This document shows positions 12,085-22,674 of a stretch of DNA of 64,000 nucleotides, piece by piece; position 1 is the first letter of the stretch, and every line of letters starts with the position of its first letter. The notes under the pieces are model-generated. The model was given only the letters and a program-made list of their open reading frames with translations. It was not told where the DNA came from and ran no database searches. Made by a program: the position numbers and the translations under genes. Source of the DNA: Heterobilharzia americana (taxonomy: Eukaryota; Platyhelminthes; Trematoda; Strigeidida; Schistosomatidae); NCBI GenBank assembly GCA_944470555.2, contig OX104127.1:93830708-93894707 (forward strand). The letters run 5' to 3'.

Positions 12085-12290
12085 TCGCAGGGTGGCTTTC
12101 GTAACTCGGCGACCTGATGAGTAGCACTCTGGCATTTGAAGAAATTGGTCCCGGGTTCCAGTCGTAATAAGAACAACATCACTCACTGGGAGGCAAGTAC
12201 ATCCAGCAGAAGAGTCCCAAACAGGACAAAATATACACACTGGGTCCCACGGGCAGTCATTATCCATTATTACCATAAAACTGAGTAGAT
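12085..12290 (+). repeat. tRNA-derived SINE with degenerate hammerhead (S. mansoni alpha type)
   Basis: A pol III B-box-like CGGGTTCCAGTCG lies at about 12152-12164, with an A-box-like region around 12105-12120. Downstream, near 12195-12235, the order is AAGTACATCC, AGCAGAAGAGTCCC, AAACAGGAC, AAAAT. In schistosome hammerheads this is GUAC, CUGAUGA, GUCC-loop-GGAC, GAAAC. Helix II (GTCC/GGAC) is intact. The core boxes have changed, CTGATGA to CAGAAGA and GAAAC to AAAAT, so it should not cleave. Confidence 0.55.
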
Positions 12291-12317
12291 GTTGAATATT
12301 TCGGCGAAATAATACAA

Positions 12318-12490
12318 AAGTTGGCCATGAAGTACCTAACTGTTAGTCTGAGGCATGTTGGGAGATGTAGACTATTTGGCTGGGGTCTCCCAGACGATAG
12401 GAATCAGTGGTTGAGAACTCTGAGCAACATGGCTGAAAATCGGTCACGGTGGTGCGAATGTATTCACTCTTTGACGCTTCCTAAAACTGG
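12318..12490 (+). pseudogene. 3' end of a non-LTR retrotransposon ORF
   Basis: The plus strand encodes RHVGRCRLFGWGLPDDRN, then QWLRTLSNMAENRSRW and a short CIHSLT tail. This matches the extreme C-terminus of the schistosome non-LTR family with motifs of the type GWGPRD and TLSDMAQNRSQW. Only the last 50 or so codons are present, as expected of a 5'-truncated insertion. It follows directly on the SINE at 12085-12290. Confidence 0.55.
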
Positions 12491-13550
12491 AATATTCGCG
12501 CTAATCTTTATCTTCAAATTGTTTATTGTCTCACACAACCTTTTCTACTATGGTATAAGTCTTTTTTATGTACTTATCCTCTTCATAATACTGGGAAGTG
12601 TGACAACTTGAACCGATACACTTTTACGCGAGGTTGTACTTTGGTTTTTCCTGTCTGTGAAACAAAACTTGAGCTCAAGGTCATATGTTCATCTATTTTT
12701 TACCTCAGAGGAATTAACAGTTCTTTCGGTTTATTATGAACCGACATTAGCTTGACTATGGACAACCCCTATAAAGGATTGAAAGACTTTTAGCTATCTG
12801 TTGAGTGGTTAGTAGCGCCTATGTCTACAGAATAGGCTGCAGCATGAATGTTAGAATAAAACTCCGCAACGATTTCCAGTTATCTTCCAATATCCTCGCT
12901 AATTTCATATCCTTACCATACCATTTCTTCTGAATACAATTTATGTGATGCTTCATTTTATAGTAGTAATTTCCTTGTTTATAATTAAGTGTCATGGATA
13001 CAAACATGGGAGAGTTTTGTGAATAAAAAATTTTTATGCACCGTCCTCAAATCTCCCTCTTTTTTGCTTGATAATAAATGTTTCCATTGAAAACTGTATA
13101 TAATGACAGTCTATACTACCTAAATAAGAACAATGGCTTTCATATGTTGCAGTAAGCCCTTAGCCTATCTTTTTAGCCCTAACTGTATGCTTTAATTAAT
13201 TCGAAAAAGAAGAAGTCAACTAGCCATTGCAGAGTAAGGAATACTGGACAAAAGTGTTGACTCATTGAATGACTTTATTTCACTTTTAACTCCTAATTAA
13301 CAAGAACAAGGCATGTATCAGCGAAGAAATATTTCTTTTCAACGACTTCATTACCAAGCTGTACAGTCGTATTTGTACTCGGTAAAGTGACAGATGATTG
13401 CACTAAAAAGTTTCTCAGTCAGTATGCAAAATATACAGTTGGTGTAGGTAGTGATATTTGTTCAAGTGGAAGAGATGGAAAATGCGTCATTGAAAAAGGA
13501 ACGAACTGATAACAAGTGGTGAGATAAGCCACAAGTGCTGTCAAAGAATT
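12491..13550. other. Gene-free stretch, no recognised content
   Basis: AT-rich sequence without recognisable coding or repeat motifs. Confidence 0.4.
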
Positions 13551-13559
13551 GTAAAACGG

Positions 13560-14140
13560 TGATAATTAAGCTGAAACGTGTAAAATAGGTCAATGATCAA
13601 GGAATGGATTGATATTAAAAAGTGATTTATGGGTCAAATGTTGTCAATGAAGTGAAAAATGGTGATAATGGTGATAATAGAAGAGAAGTATACCAAAGTG
13701 GACTGAAACTGACAAAATCAACAAGATGGATTGTTAAGGCCAAGGTAGAGAAAGTGGTTTCACAAAACGTTTTTGAATGCAAAGTTTCGGTTTCTGTTCA
13801 TGTATAGCTAATGCTTCAACTATGCATAAGTGGTGGAAATGTAAACCTTTGGAATAGTTCAATTTAACTTTGTAAATTATTTTGAAGGATGAATCTCGAG
13901 GTGCTGAATGTCCCAATTCAACAAGGTGTTCACATATGAATGAAGTCGTTTTCCTTTGCTCGCCTCTGGTAAGCCAAACCGGGTAGTGTTCAGCAACACG
14001 TTTTCGGAGGGCCCGCTTACAACATCCAATATAGTCAGCTCCACAGGAGCATGTGAACTTGTAGATACACATAATTACCTCATACCACCTCCCAACAACC
14101 TTATCAATTATCTGTCTACCTGTCGTTGTTTGCCGTGATA
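13560..14140 (-). pseudogene. Penelope-like element GIY-YIG endonuclease fragment
   Basis: A 112-codon open stretch at 14072-13734 encodes CIYKFTCSCGADYIGCC, then RKRVAEHYPVWL. It continues with an EHLVELGHSA segment and ends VEALAIHEQKPKLCIQKR with a short SLPWP end. This is a GIY-YIG nuclease domain: the Y of YK, the YIG, the following Arg and the EH pair are all visible. In Penelope-like retroelements it sits at the C-terminus after the reverse transcriptase and cuts target DNA. The RT part is missing here. The endonuclease itself is open to its natural stop, making it one of the less damaged copies. It is not a host repair nuclease, judging from the LCIQK-SLPWP end shared with other copies in this window. 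Confidence 0.75.
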
Positions 14141-14755
14141 CAACTCCAGGTGCATTAACTTGGATCCGTTATGTTTTCACCGAAACTTATAATGAGATTA
14201 TAAGGGGTGACGTAAACCTTAACACATAACACTGTCAATGGCGAAACTATGTAGACTCAGCGAAATAAAACCATGGAAAATCTGAATGTTCTATCCGAAA
14301 ATATGATATTTTAAACCTATGGTTCTCCAAATAAAGCACTCTCTCTTATGTGTTTTTGTTGCGATTATTGGCAATAAATATTGTTCAAGGCTTTACGCAG
14401 AAGATAAAACGGCACTGACAGTACTCTAGTTCTGCTCAAAGTTTATCTACTTTAGTAGGAAATGGCCTTTAGAACAACGAAAATTATTTTGCGAAGGAAT
14501 TGTATTTCACCTAAGTGACCTCACTTAAAATCCATTGACTTTAACATGGTTTTAGAACTCACAAAAACTAGGTCACCGATTCAATGGTCACGTGTAATTA
14601 GTAGTTTTCTATCAAACCACGTAAACTGTCATCACCATTTGTGGCCTGGGAAAAGTGTAACGTATTCGACTTTGAAATGGTGGTTTTTAGCTGTTAATTA
14701 ATTCCACTGAAATAGCTTTTATCGGGAATTTGCGTCATCTGGCGAATCAATGAAA
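14141..14755. other. Gene-free stretch, no recognised content
   Basis: AT-rich DNA without recognised genes. It ends close to a hammerhead-bearing SINE. The segment TTTTTAGCTGTTAATTAAT near 14685 recurs in part at about 43950. Confidence 0.35.
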
Positions 14756-14870
14756 GTCCAGAGCATCGAACAGCCGTTTCGTCATAGTATGGGTCTCCTC
14801 AGAAGCGTACATCCATGACTGTTCAACCCGATTCTCCTAGTAAGTACATTAACATTCAGCCATTGGGTTG
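14755..14870 (-). repeat. SINE fragment with hammerhead ribozyme core
   Basis: On the minus strand the order is GGATGTACG, CTGAGGA (14802-14796), a short arm and CATACTA loop, then GAAAC (14780-14776) followed by GGCTGTTC. Both conserved core boxes of the hammerhead are intact, and GGATGTAC matches the loop I element of known schistosome hammerheads. The 5' side of helix III can pair only partly, since GAACA-GTC faces AC-GGC-TGTTC. Helix II has two mismatches. It is the best-preserved core in the window, but activity is doubtful. Confidence 0.55.
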
Positions 14871-15462
14871 AATACTTATGTTTCACTACTTCAAACATTT
14901 ATCAGCTCGCACTATAACGTGTTCATCATTCAATATTATTGGTGGGCCTACCTCTGACTCAAGTCGGCAGACTCTACAGGTTGTGACTTATAATTAGAGC
15001 TTCGATATATAGTCTTACTTACTTGATCATAACCAAACTGTCTATTGGTTAAATAAACCTAAATTTTTCTGCAATTACCGCATCCTTAAAAGGAAAATTT
15101 TCCTCTAGTACCATCAAAGTTCATGCTTAAAACTTCAAGCTACATTCATAAGCATGTATTTCTTCGGTATTCAGAGCGGTCAACAGTGCAAAAATATTAG
15201 GATTATCCTTGTTCTTTTCATTCAGAATTTACTAGACAACAACAGAATTTGAAGTTCATCATCTACGCCTATATTTTAACAGATATTGTGGACTCCTCTG
15301 TGCTAACTAGTCCCATTGGAAGACCATTTGATAGGTGAACTGCGAAGGTATTCATCATTCCTCAAAAATATTTTCTAATTGTATCTTTGACGCTTAAATC
15401 GCCAATTTATTTTATCAATCAATTGTTTTTACCATTATGTGTTAGGCATCATATTGATTGTC

Positions 15463-15745
15463 ATTTTGACTATCTGAGGTAGCCGTAGTTTGGCAGACTA
15501 GTATTTATACTAGGTGGTGATTGAAGGTGCAGTGAAAATTTCGACCGTGACCGGATTCAAACCATAGACCATTGGGTTTCCGGACTTGCACTCTACCTCA
15601 TAGCTGAGTTGGCAGAGCACTGAGTCGGAAACCCAGTGGTCACTGGCTCAAATCCCACCATAGTTCAAATTTTCACTTCATCTTCAATCATTACCCAGTG
15701 TAAATACTAGTCTATCAAACTACGGCTACCTCAGATCGTCAAAGT
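15463..15745. repeat. Palindromic tRNA-derived repeat
   Basis: Bases 15463-15600 are an imperfect reverse complement of 15608-15745, centred near 15604. The right arm contains a tRNA-like promoter: A box TAGCTGAGTTGG at 15601-15612 and B box GGCTCAAATCC at 15645-15655. The arms share TCTGAGGTAGCCGTAG at their outer ends. It looks like two SINEs joined head to head, or one SINE with an inverted duplication. It is not scored as a tRNA gene, because the acceptor stem does not pair. Confidence 0.7.
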
Positions 15746-16758
15746 GATAAGTATTCACTTCAATGATGATAAGCTCAGTTTTGATGCTTAGTCTAGTTAC
15801 CAATAAAGTCGTAAGAGTTGTTATAATTTATCGACAGTGATGAAAATAATTTTTATCTATCGTCATCAATTGAATATTGAGGTGTAATACAGTGAAAAAC
15901 ACTAAAGATTTAGCGTTAAACTGCTAAAATTACTCTGCCTGATCCACATACATAAAGCCGAAAAGTGGGTCTTTATCAGTTACTAAATAAACTGCGATTT
16001 TCGCTACAAAGGAAGGATCGACATCAGTTATCCAATAGTTACTAAAAGGATACGCATTTATTATAACCGATTTCCACCTCTCTCTATCATTAAGTAGTTT
16101 CATCGAATTACAAACATGTTCTGCGTTATCATTTTACTTGGTTAGTATACTACTTACTAGGTCTTAAGACCTATTAGAAGAAATAATACATTCGTTGCTG
16201 CTTGTGTTCTGATATTATACTCACTCCAGTGATAGCTACTTTGGATGCAGATACCACTTGGAAATGAAAAAACTGACTACTGCAACCTACCAATCAAAGT
16301 TCAGTTTGAGACTCATTATTTTCTGTATCTGCCAACAAACAGTAACATATTATCCAAAATCCATGTCCAAAAAAGGCTAAGGATGAATAATATGTAGCTT
16401 AGTCATTTATTTTGTCTGAAAGTTGGACATTCTAATGTTATCATGTTAAACCAACCTAATGACATATCTTTTAACTATACACTCCAAGAGAAGAGACTTC
16501 TCAAGGGTAAGCCCCTTTCAATTTCAAGATATATGGTCAACTGACTGAAAATTTTGTCAACAAATGAGTCTATTCACAGATTCATAGGTAGAAATGACTA
16601 ACCAGTTTCTCAAACAGAAATGATATAAACACAGACGAATGAATGGAAAACGGTCATTCTAAGGTACTATTCATTAAATTTTGCTGCTAACCAGCAGTTA
16701 AGTTCGGTGGTAAATACTCAATCACACGATTTTGTCAAGTTTTTTCGTACAAAGTACC

Positions 16759-19700
16759 ATGAAGAGTCAACTATGTATGTTACTTACAATGCTACTGATT
16801 ACAGTGAAAATCGACAGATGTAAGTGGTAATACCTAGTTTTTGAGATATAAACTATCACTTTGAACTGTTTAACTAAAATAGACAGTTACTTTGTTTAAA
16901 CTAAGTGTACATTCTGGTGAAATACGTATCTTTTTATCTTATATATCTAAACCTAAAAGTAGAGTACTAGGGGAACTTTTGAGCTAGTTTCAATGAAGTC
17001 ACTAAACGACGACTATAAAATAACCTCATTGCTCAGTAACACATCTCATAATAATATCAGTAAGATTTTGGCGAATTCAACAAACAGTCTAGCCATAATC
17101 AGCACACAAGTTTTGCATATATAATTTCTAAACTATGAATGGAGAATTGGGAGTGTTAGGTTTTTACAAAAGATGGTTCTATACCTTCGTTTAAAAGTAT
17201 TTTTAAGCTTTGTCATATGATTTGTTTCTCTTATCTTTGCTTATAAATGGTGACAGTTATCAATTGTTTACTCGAAATCCAGAAACCAGATGTAATGATA
17301 GGACGAAACTCACTCAGGGACCATGTGCACGTCTGTGCAATGAGCAATTAGCCACACCCATTGTTTGAGTGCTAGTGATACTATCTGGCTGCCCAAACTT
17401 TGGGTGGTAGAGAGGGGTGCGAACCCATGACCCAGTGGTTGGTAAGTCATATCCCCAAACCACTAAGCCATAGCTCCACTACATAGTGATAGAGAATATC
17501 TGTGTATGGGTTTGGTAGTAGAAGCATTCTCTGAGCTAGAAAGCGAGGTTTTTATAAAATTCTCTTCGTCTGTAGTGCAAATTGAGAAACGTTAGTTTTT
17601 CCAAAGCAATTGATATATAGGTTCTATCACCTTAAATTGAATAACTTTGAAGTCTTCTCGATTATTTACGTAATAATGAATGCGGTACTGAAGCACATAT
17701 TTTGGAGTCTTGTCAGAGATAAGTTTAGCTACGTAACACGCCTTACTGATGACTTATCTAAACATTTGATTTTACCCTATGTTCATTGGTTTACTATTAT
17801 ATGAATACTTCTATTTGGTATGGAATGTAGAACAGACATAAATGTTGCTTGGCTTATGAATCAGTCTAAGAACATTGACTGATATCTTATTTATAGCAGT
17901 GTTTTGATCAACAGTTTTACTTCACTGTTGTTTCTACTATGAGTATACAACAGATCCTCATTCGTATGGAGATGAATAAACCCAAGTACTGTCTTAATCA
18001 AGCGGATATTTTGGAGACTAGTTACCTAATTGAATAGTCTTTCAGTATATCTGTAAAAATTAGTCACTGCTCATTTCGTATTTCCCTTTCACTCTTTTTC
18101 ATTTCTAGTTTATTCTAAGCTTATTCGAACATCCATCCAGTCTCCTAACTTTTTAAAATGATTGTTGTTATGCTTTTGAGAAACTCACTACCCATTTGGT
18201 ATTTGTTTTGTATAACAATGATTTAAGCTATTGAACTATGCGCACATAGGGATATCTTGAAAACAATTCTCACAGTAAACGATCTTGGAACAAAAAAACC
18301 TTATAAACTATCTCAACCAATTCAGGGGGTGCAAACCTTATGGTAAATTTGTGTTAAATATACATATCTATCCTGATAGTTCAAAATATTAATGTATCCG
18401 GCTAAGTGATGCTTTTCTAAGTCTCTGAGGCATCATAACCTTGAATTTAATTCAGGATACACTTCTTTGATAAATTCGAGTAAGTTAAAAACTTAGGTCA
18501 GATATTATTCTGTCAACTGCCTTCAATAATCCAACGCTAGATGGTTTGTTCGTTCAAGCCGATGCAGTTGATGCAGTGGTTTTTGTAACGAATATGCCTG
18601 ATAGTATTTGGTCAATATTGAAAAATTCGTTCACATGTCCTTTTAAAAAGGTTTTGCCTTCTTATACTATTTTTAAAGTCATTGATACGTACGAAAGGGA
18701 ATCTGTTCATAAATTTAGAGAATTATTGATTCGTTTTCCCTGTTGTTAATTTCAAATCTCTTCTTTATCTGTTGCAGCTATTTCGCTGAACTGTTTCACG
18801 TGCAATCCGTGTCCGTCTCCATTTATTCCTTCATCCTATCTAATCACAAATAGAACTGGTTGTGGTTGGTGTGCGGTAAGTTTTTCTTATTACAGATAAA
18901 AGGTTGAATGCTCACTTCTTATTCTCTTGTTTAAATATATAATCTTTAAGCTAGAATGAATAAATCAATTTTTTGTCAAGTACTTAAATCATAAGTTAAA
19001 GTGAATCAGCAGGTTTTGAACAGTTGTGTTTAGTTATCTATAAATGATTCGTCTGGTACCAATCGTCAGTAACACTAAGCGATACCAATGGACAACTCGA
19101 TCTATTTATATTCTTGAACCTAAAAGTGGTATCTATTTCCTGTTGTAACAGTCTCTTCCATTAAAATGTAATGACAATCTTCGGGGTACCAGATGTGGGT
19201 TAAGTTATCAAGTTGATCTACACCATGGACTGACATCAGTTGGAAAACCCTTGAAGACCTGAAGGTGCTGGGCAGCTACATCGTCCTAGTACAGGACTCC
19301 TCAGCAGTGCGTCAGAGAAAAAACCCAGGACCCTCAAGTTTAACGATGGGGACTTTACCATAGAGTCACCAGATCGGATTCCAGTAGTTCGCAGTTTCCC
19401 ACTCCCTTGTGTGAATTGGCGATATATTATGACCTTCATCCAATGTCGTAGCCGAGGATTTTTCCTCTCCTCCGACTTGGCTTACCTCATTGGTTATGAT
19501 TTGTGATTAGAACTTCGAAAAATCTGATCTCGAAGGATGTCACTGATGACCAATGGACAATAACTGAATTTCGAGCTTGAGTTGGTTCAAAATTTAGTGT
19601 ATTTTCTTCCAACGGACTTTGGCTGTTGTGATTGGTTGGTGTATGCTGGATAAGAATTCCTGGAATAAGGTGAAGAGGCTAGCCAATCTTCTTTCATTTT

Positions 19701-20227
19701 AGATCAGTATCTCACTATTATTAACTAGTGATTAAAACTATATTCAAGTGTTCAGGATGGTATATAAAAAAAAGACAACAGTTGACAAACTCTAAGTTAC
19801 TCCGATACAGTTTACACAGTTAAATTAAATTTCATTAGCATACTAATGATTACTAAATATGCAACATTTTAAAATTGTTATTTACACAAAATTTTCTTTT
19901 ATTAAAGATATATGATTATAAGAGTTCAGTGAATAAACATTGAGTTTTTGTAGTTTCTGTAGATACTTTGTCTCAAAACTAATCGTTTTTTCCTCATTCT
20001 ATTCAAAATAGAAAGTTGAAGTCAGAGGAATGCCAACTCCAATAAGAGATTGTGTGCAAACGTGTAATGCTGATACATGGTCAGCTAGATATAGACAATA
20101 TACTTATGCATGCTGCAGTCGGAATTTCTGTAATAAGAGTCAAACAAATTATCCAACTCATCAAATGCTTCTTACAATTTTATTTGGTGTCTGTTTTTAC
20201 ATTAATAAAACTAGTTCAAAAAATTAA
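16759..20227 (+). CDS. Ly6/uPAR (CD59-like) domain protein, gene A
   Basis: Spliced model: exon 1 16759-16819 (61 nt), exon 2 18778-18875 (98 nt), exon 3 20012-20227 (216 nt), giving 124 residues. All splice sites fit: T|GTAAGT, GCAG|CT, GCG|GTAAGT, ATAG|AAA. Residues 1-20 form a signal peptide (MKSQLCMLLTMLLITV core). The mature domain has ten cysteines in the order NCFTCNPC, GCGWC, DCVQTC, CCSRNFCN, the signature of a three-finger Ly6/uPAR fold with a terminal CCx4CN. The last 25 residues are hydrophobic (MLLTILFGVCFYI), suggesting replacement by a GPI anchor. Members of this family in schistosomes are secreted through the ER and found on the tegument surface; their partners are mostly unknown. 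NRT and NKS are possible N-glycosylation sites. Exon lengths and phases equal those of genes B and C. Intron 2 contains a SINE. The start is the only ATG giving a signal peptide that splices in frame. Confidence 0.88.
17280..17510 (-). repeat. tRNA-derived SINE in intron 1 of Ly6 gene A
   Basis: On the minus strand an A-box-like TGGCTTAGTGGTTTGGG and a B-box GGGTTCGCACCC lie about 45 bases apart within 17480-17420. The tail runs through 17290, where the opposite strand shows GATAGGACGAAACTC, a half hammerhead (GGAC-GAAAC). It is antisense to gene A. No flanking duplication was recognised. Confidence 0.6.
19205..19430 (-). repeat. SINE with degenerate hammerhead in intron 2 of Ly6 gene A
   Basis: On the minus strand a tRNA-like head (TGGTGACTCTATGG near 19372, GAGGGTCCTGGGTT near 19335) is followed by CTGAGGA (19304-19298), GTCC-loop-GGAC and GATGT. 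The second hammerhead box has changed from GAAAC, while helix II is perfect. The 3' part reads CCAACTGATGTCAGTC, shared with the SINEs at 26050-26330 and 27205-27490. It is antisense to the host gene. Confidence 0.6.
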
Positions 20228-22377
20228 GCGTAACTTGATTCCATTGAACATATTTATATTATATTCATCTCATTCATCAGACAATGAATTCATCTTTTTA
20301 TTTTCTCTAGTTTTATCAGTTTAACACCTTTCAGTATGGATGCATATATACTTATGTATGTAAGCATGTGTTAGTGAACAACAATTCCTATCGAATTCTG
20401 TCAACTTTACATATGAAATATCTCTTTTCATATTATGTAAATTAAATTACCACATCTAAATAACTTCTATTTCATTTTCATTTGTTTTTGTTGTTTTTTT
20501 TTATTTATGCAATTAATAATGACTTCAAAGATGAATTGGTAACAGATTTTATAACTATACGGTCGATTTATAGAAAAGAGATAATTCTGATTCGGTTGAA
20601 GAAGCCTGTTCAAAATTATTACATAATTAACAAATTAAATCTTAAACATGGGTAAAATGTAAAATTTTTCAAAATTACTCATTAGTAAGCACCCGTGTAA
20701 GGACGTTATCAAATTAAGAGTACTTAATGTTATACATTGAGAATAATTTGGTCTCAGGAAATATGTTCTTGGGTGCAGCTTTAAAATTTTCATTAAACTT
20801 CGTCGTTTTTTACTCTCCCTTGAATTTTAGGTGTATGAACACTCTTTTTTTCTTCAGCCTAATTGCTAGACACTTATATTGATATTCGTCTCCACAACTT
20901 CACACTTGCCAGGGATTAAACCCAGGACCTATTTGTTTTATTGTAAAGTATGATTGTTATAGTGGTGAAACTTCTGCACTTCAGTACACAGTAATATTCA
21001 TATTTAGCAGATACGTATGTATACATCTATCTTTAAGTAGTTAATCTTTCTGGAGAGTTAAAAACTGGTTACCCAACGGAGACGGTTATCACGATGAAGA
21101 CTCATCGACTAACAGTTTCAGTTATTGTTATTCTGTGTAAAAGTATTCACAAGCGGTGAATGGTAGTGCTAAAATTTGTAAAAATGCAAGTGAAATAAAA
21201 ATACATAGCATAGTACAAGTATTAGAATTCTGTGACACCAAAATTAATTACTCTATGTTATAGATCAAGTAAATACCAGGAACACTGAACTTGATATCTG
21301 TCCATCCAAGAGTACCATATTATACGAAATGAGATAGCAGAATATCAGTGAAGTAGGAAAAACACATTTTGTTGTTGTCTCATCACATTCTCTTCAGATG
21401 AAAGGGATTTACGTACCTAGACGACTGAGAAGGAGTTAGCCAACTGAAGTAAGGCAATAAGTGAAAGTGTTCAAATGAAAAAAAAATTAGCTTGATAGGA
21501 ATTAATAGTCTAAGTTAAATTTACTCAGGGCTTACACACTTGATGATATGAAATGACCTAAGTAGAAATCAGCATTATATGTCATCAACCACTAAGGCAG
21601 AAGTTTTGGATTTCAACCTTGTTTAATGTTATTAAATGGAAAAAGGAAACCTTATTGGATAAATTTATCTTTCATATGACCAATAAAAATAATTAACCAA
21701 CTTCTGACCTAATGGCTTTATTTTCTGAATAAAAACGGTATATCAATGATGTTAATTTTGCAAATAAAGTATCTTCCTTACGGTTTTTGTCTTCTGATTT
21801 TCGAGGCTCAGTGAAGTATCAGATTCTCAGGGAGAACAGTGGTCATTCTTATCCAGTCCAAATATTTCATTGTGTTAGTAATGTTCTCATATCTTGTATT
21901 ATTCTGTCAGTCACTTCCACTCGTTCACTTCAGTTGGGTTACCGCTGTGGATAATTCTAGGAAGTGAAAACTATTACTTAAGTAAGTAAGATAAATGACT
22001 CATGTAAAGTTTAGGACTAACTTTGATGTTGATAAGACAAAGATAGTATGGTTTAACTACCATACCATACCATAAGAATGGCTTATGTGGTTTGCTCTAG
22101 AGTAATTCAAAGAAGTGAAGGGAAACGTTTAGAGACGTTCTATATATAGACTGAAAATGGTTGATGCTTGAAATCAAAACCAGTGGCTAACGAGTGAATT
22201 TAAAAACCAGCTTAACACCTACTGAAATAACCAGTTACTTTTCAGTATTCTGACTGGGAAGAGTGGTTTTCATAGGGTAAAGCTATGTAAATGGTTATCT
22301 CAGAAGTTGTTAGTTCGACCTTTGAGGTCATTCGTGGGTAACAAATAGAATGAGGGCTAACAACTGCAGATTCACGA
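20228..22377. other. Intergenic region downstream of Ly6 gene A
   Basis: AT-rich DNA. A B-box-like GGGTTTAATCCC on the minus strand near 20920 suggests an old SINE. Near 22048-22074 there is a short repeat of CATACCATACCATA. No gene recognised. Confidence 0.35.
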
Positions 22378-22674
22378 ATGCAGAAATTCAGTTTGGTTCT
22401 TCTAATAACAATCCTATGTATCCAGCTGAATGTGACAAAATATGAAAACTACATTAAATTCCAAAAATTCTTTTATGAACCCACTGGAACTGATGTGTCT
22501 GTGTGTCTGCACAAGGGTGAGGGACGGGGAGAGGACATTAACCTTCAAATTAATCATGAAGTTGCTGAAATGAATTTAACTCTGGAGCTTCATGAAGGTG
22601 GGCAATCGTTAAATTGTAGTGATGAATTATGCGTGTCAAAACCTTTCCGTAAACGTTTTGCAGGTGAACAATAA
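22378..22674 (+). CDS. Possible small secreted protein or first exon, unrecognised
   Basis: An ATG-led open frame of 98 codons begins with a convincing signal peptide (QKFSLVLLITILCIQLNV). It is followed by a charged, Cys-poor stretch with FFYEPTGTDVSVCL, EMNLTLELHEGG and CSDELCVSKPF. It could end at its own TAA, or be a first exon ending at 22663 with GCAG|GTGAAC, phase 1. I do not recognise the family. The composition looks protein-like and is not explained by any repeat here. Schistosomes have many short lineage-specific secreted proteins, so a real exon is plausible but unproved. Confidence 0.4.
   Translation: MQKFSLVLLITILCIQLNVTKYENYIKFQKFFYEPTGTDVSVCLHKGEGRGEDINLQINHEVAEMNLTLELHEGGQSLNCSDELCVSKPFRKRFAGEQ

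Noticed and set aside
15601..15670. A tRNA-like sequence with A and B boxes
   Set aside because: The acceptor arm does not pair and it lies in a palindromic repeat. Treated as SINE-derived, not as a tRNA gene.
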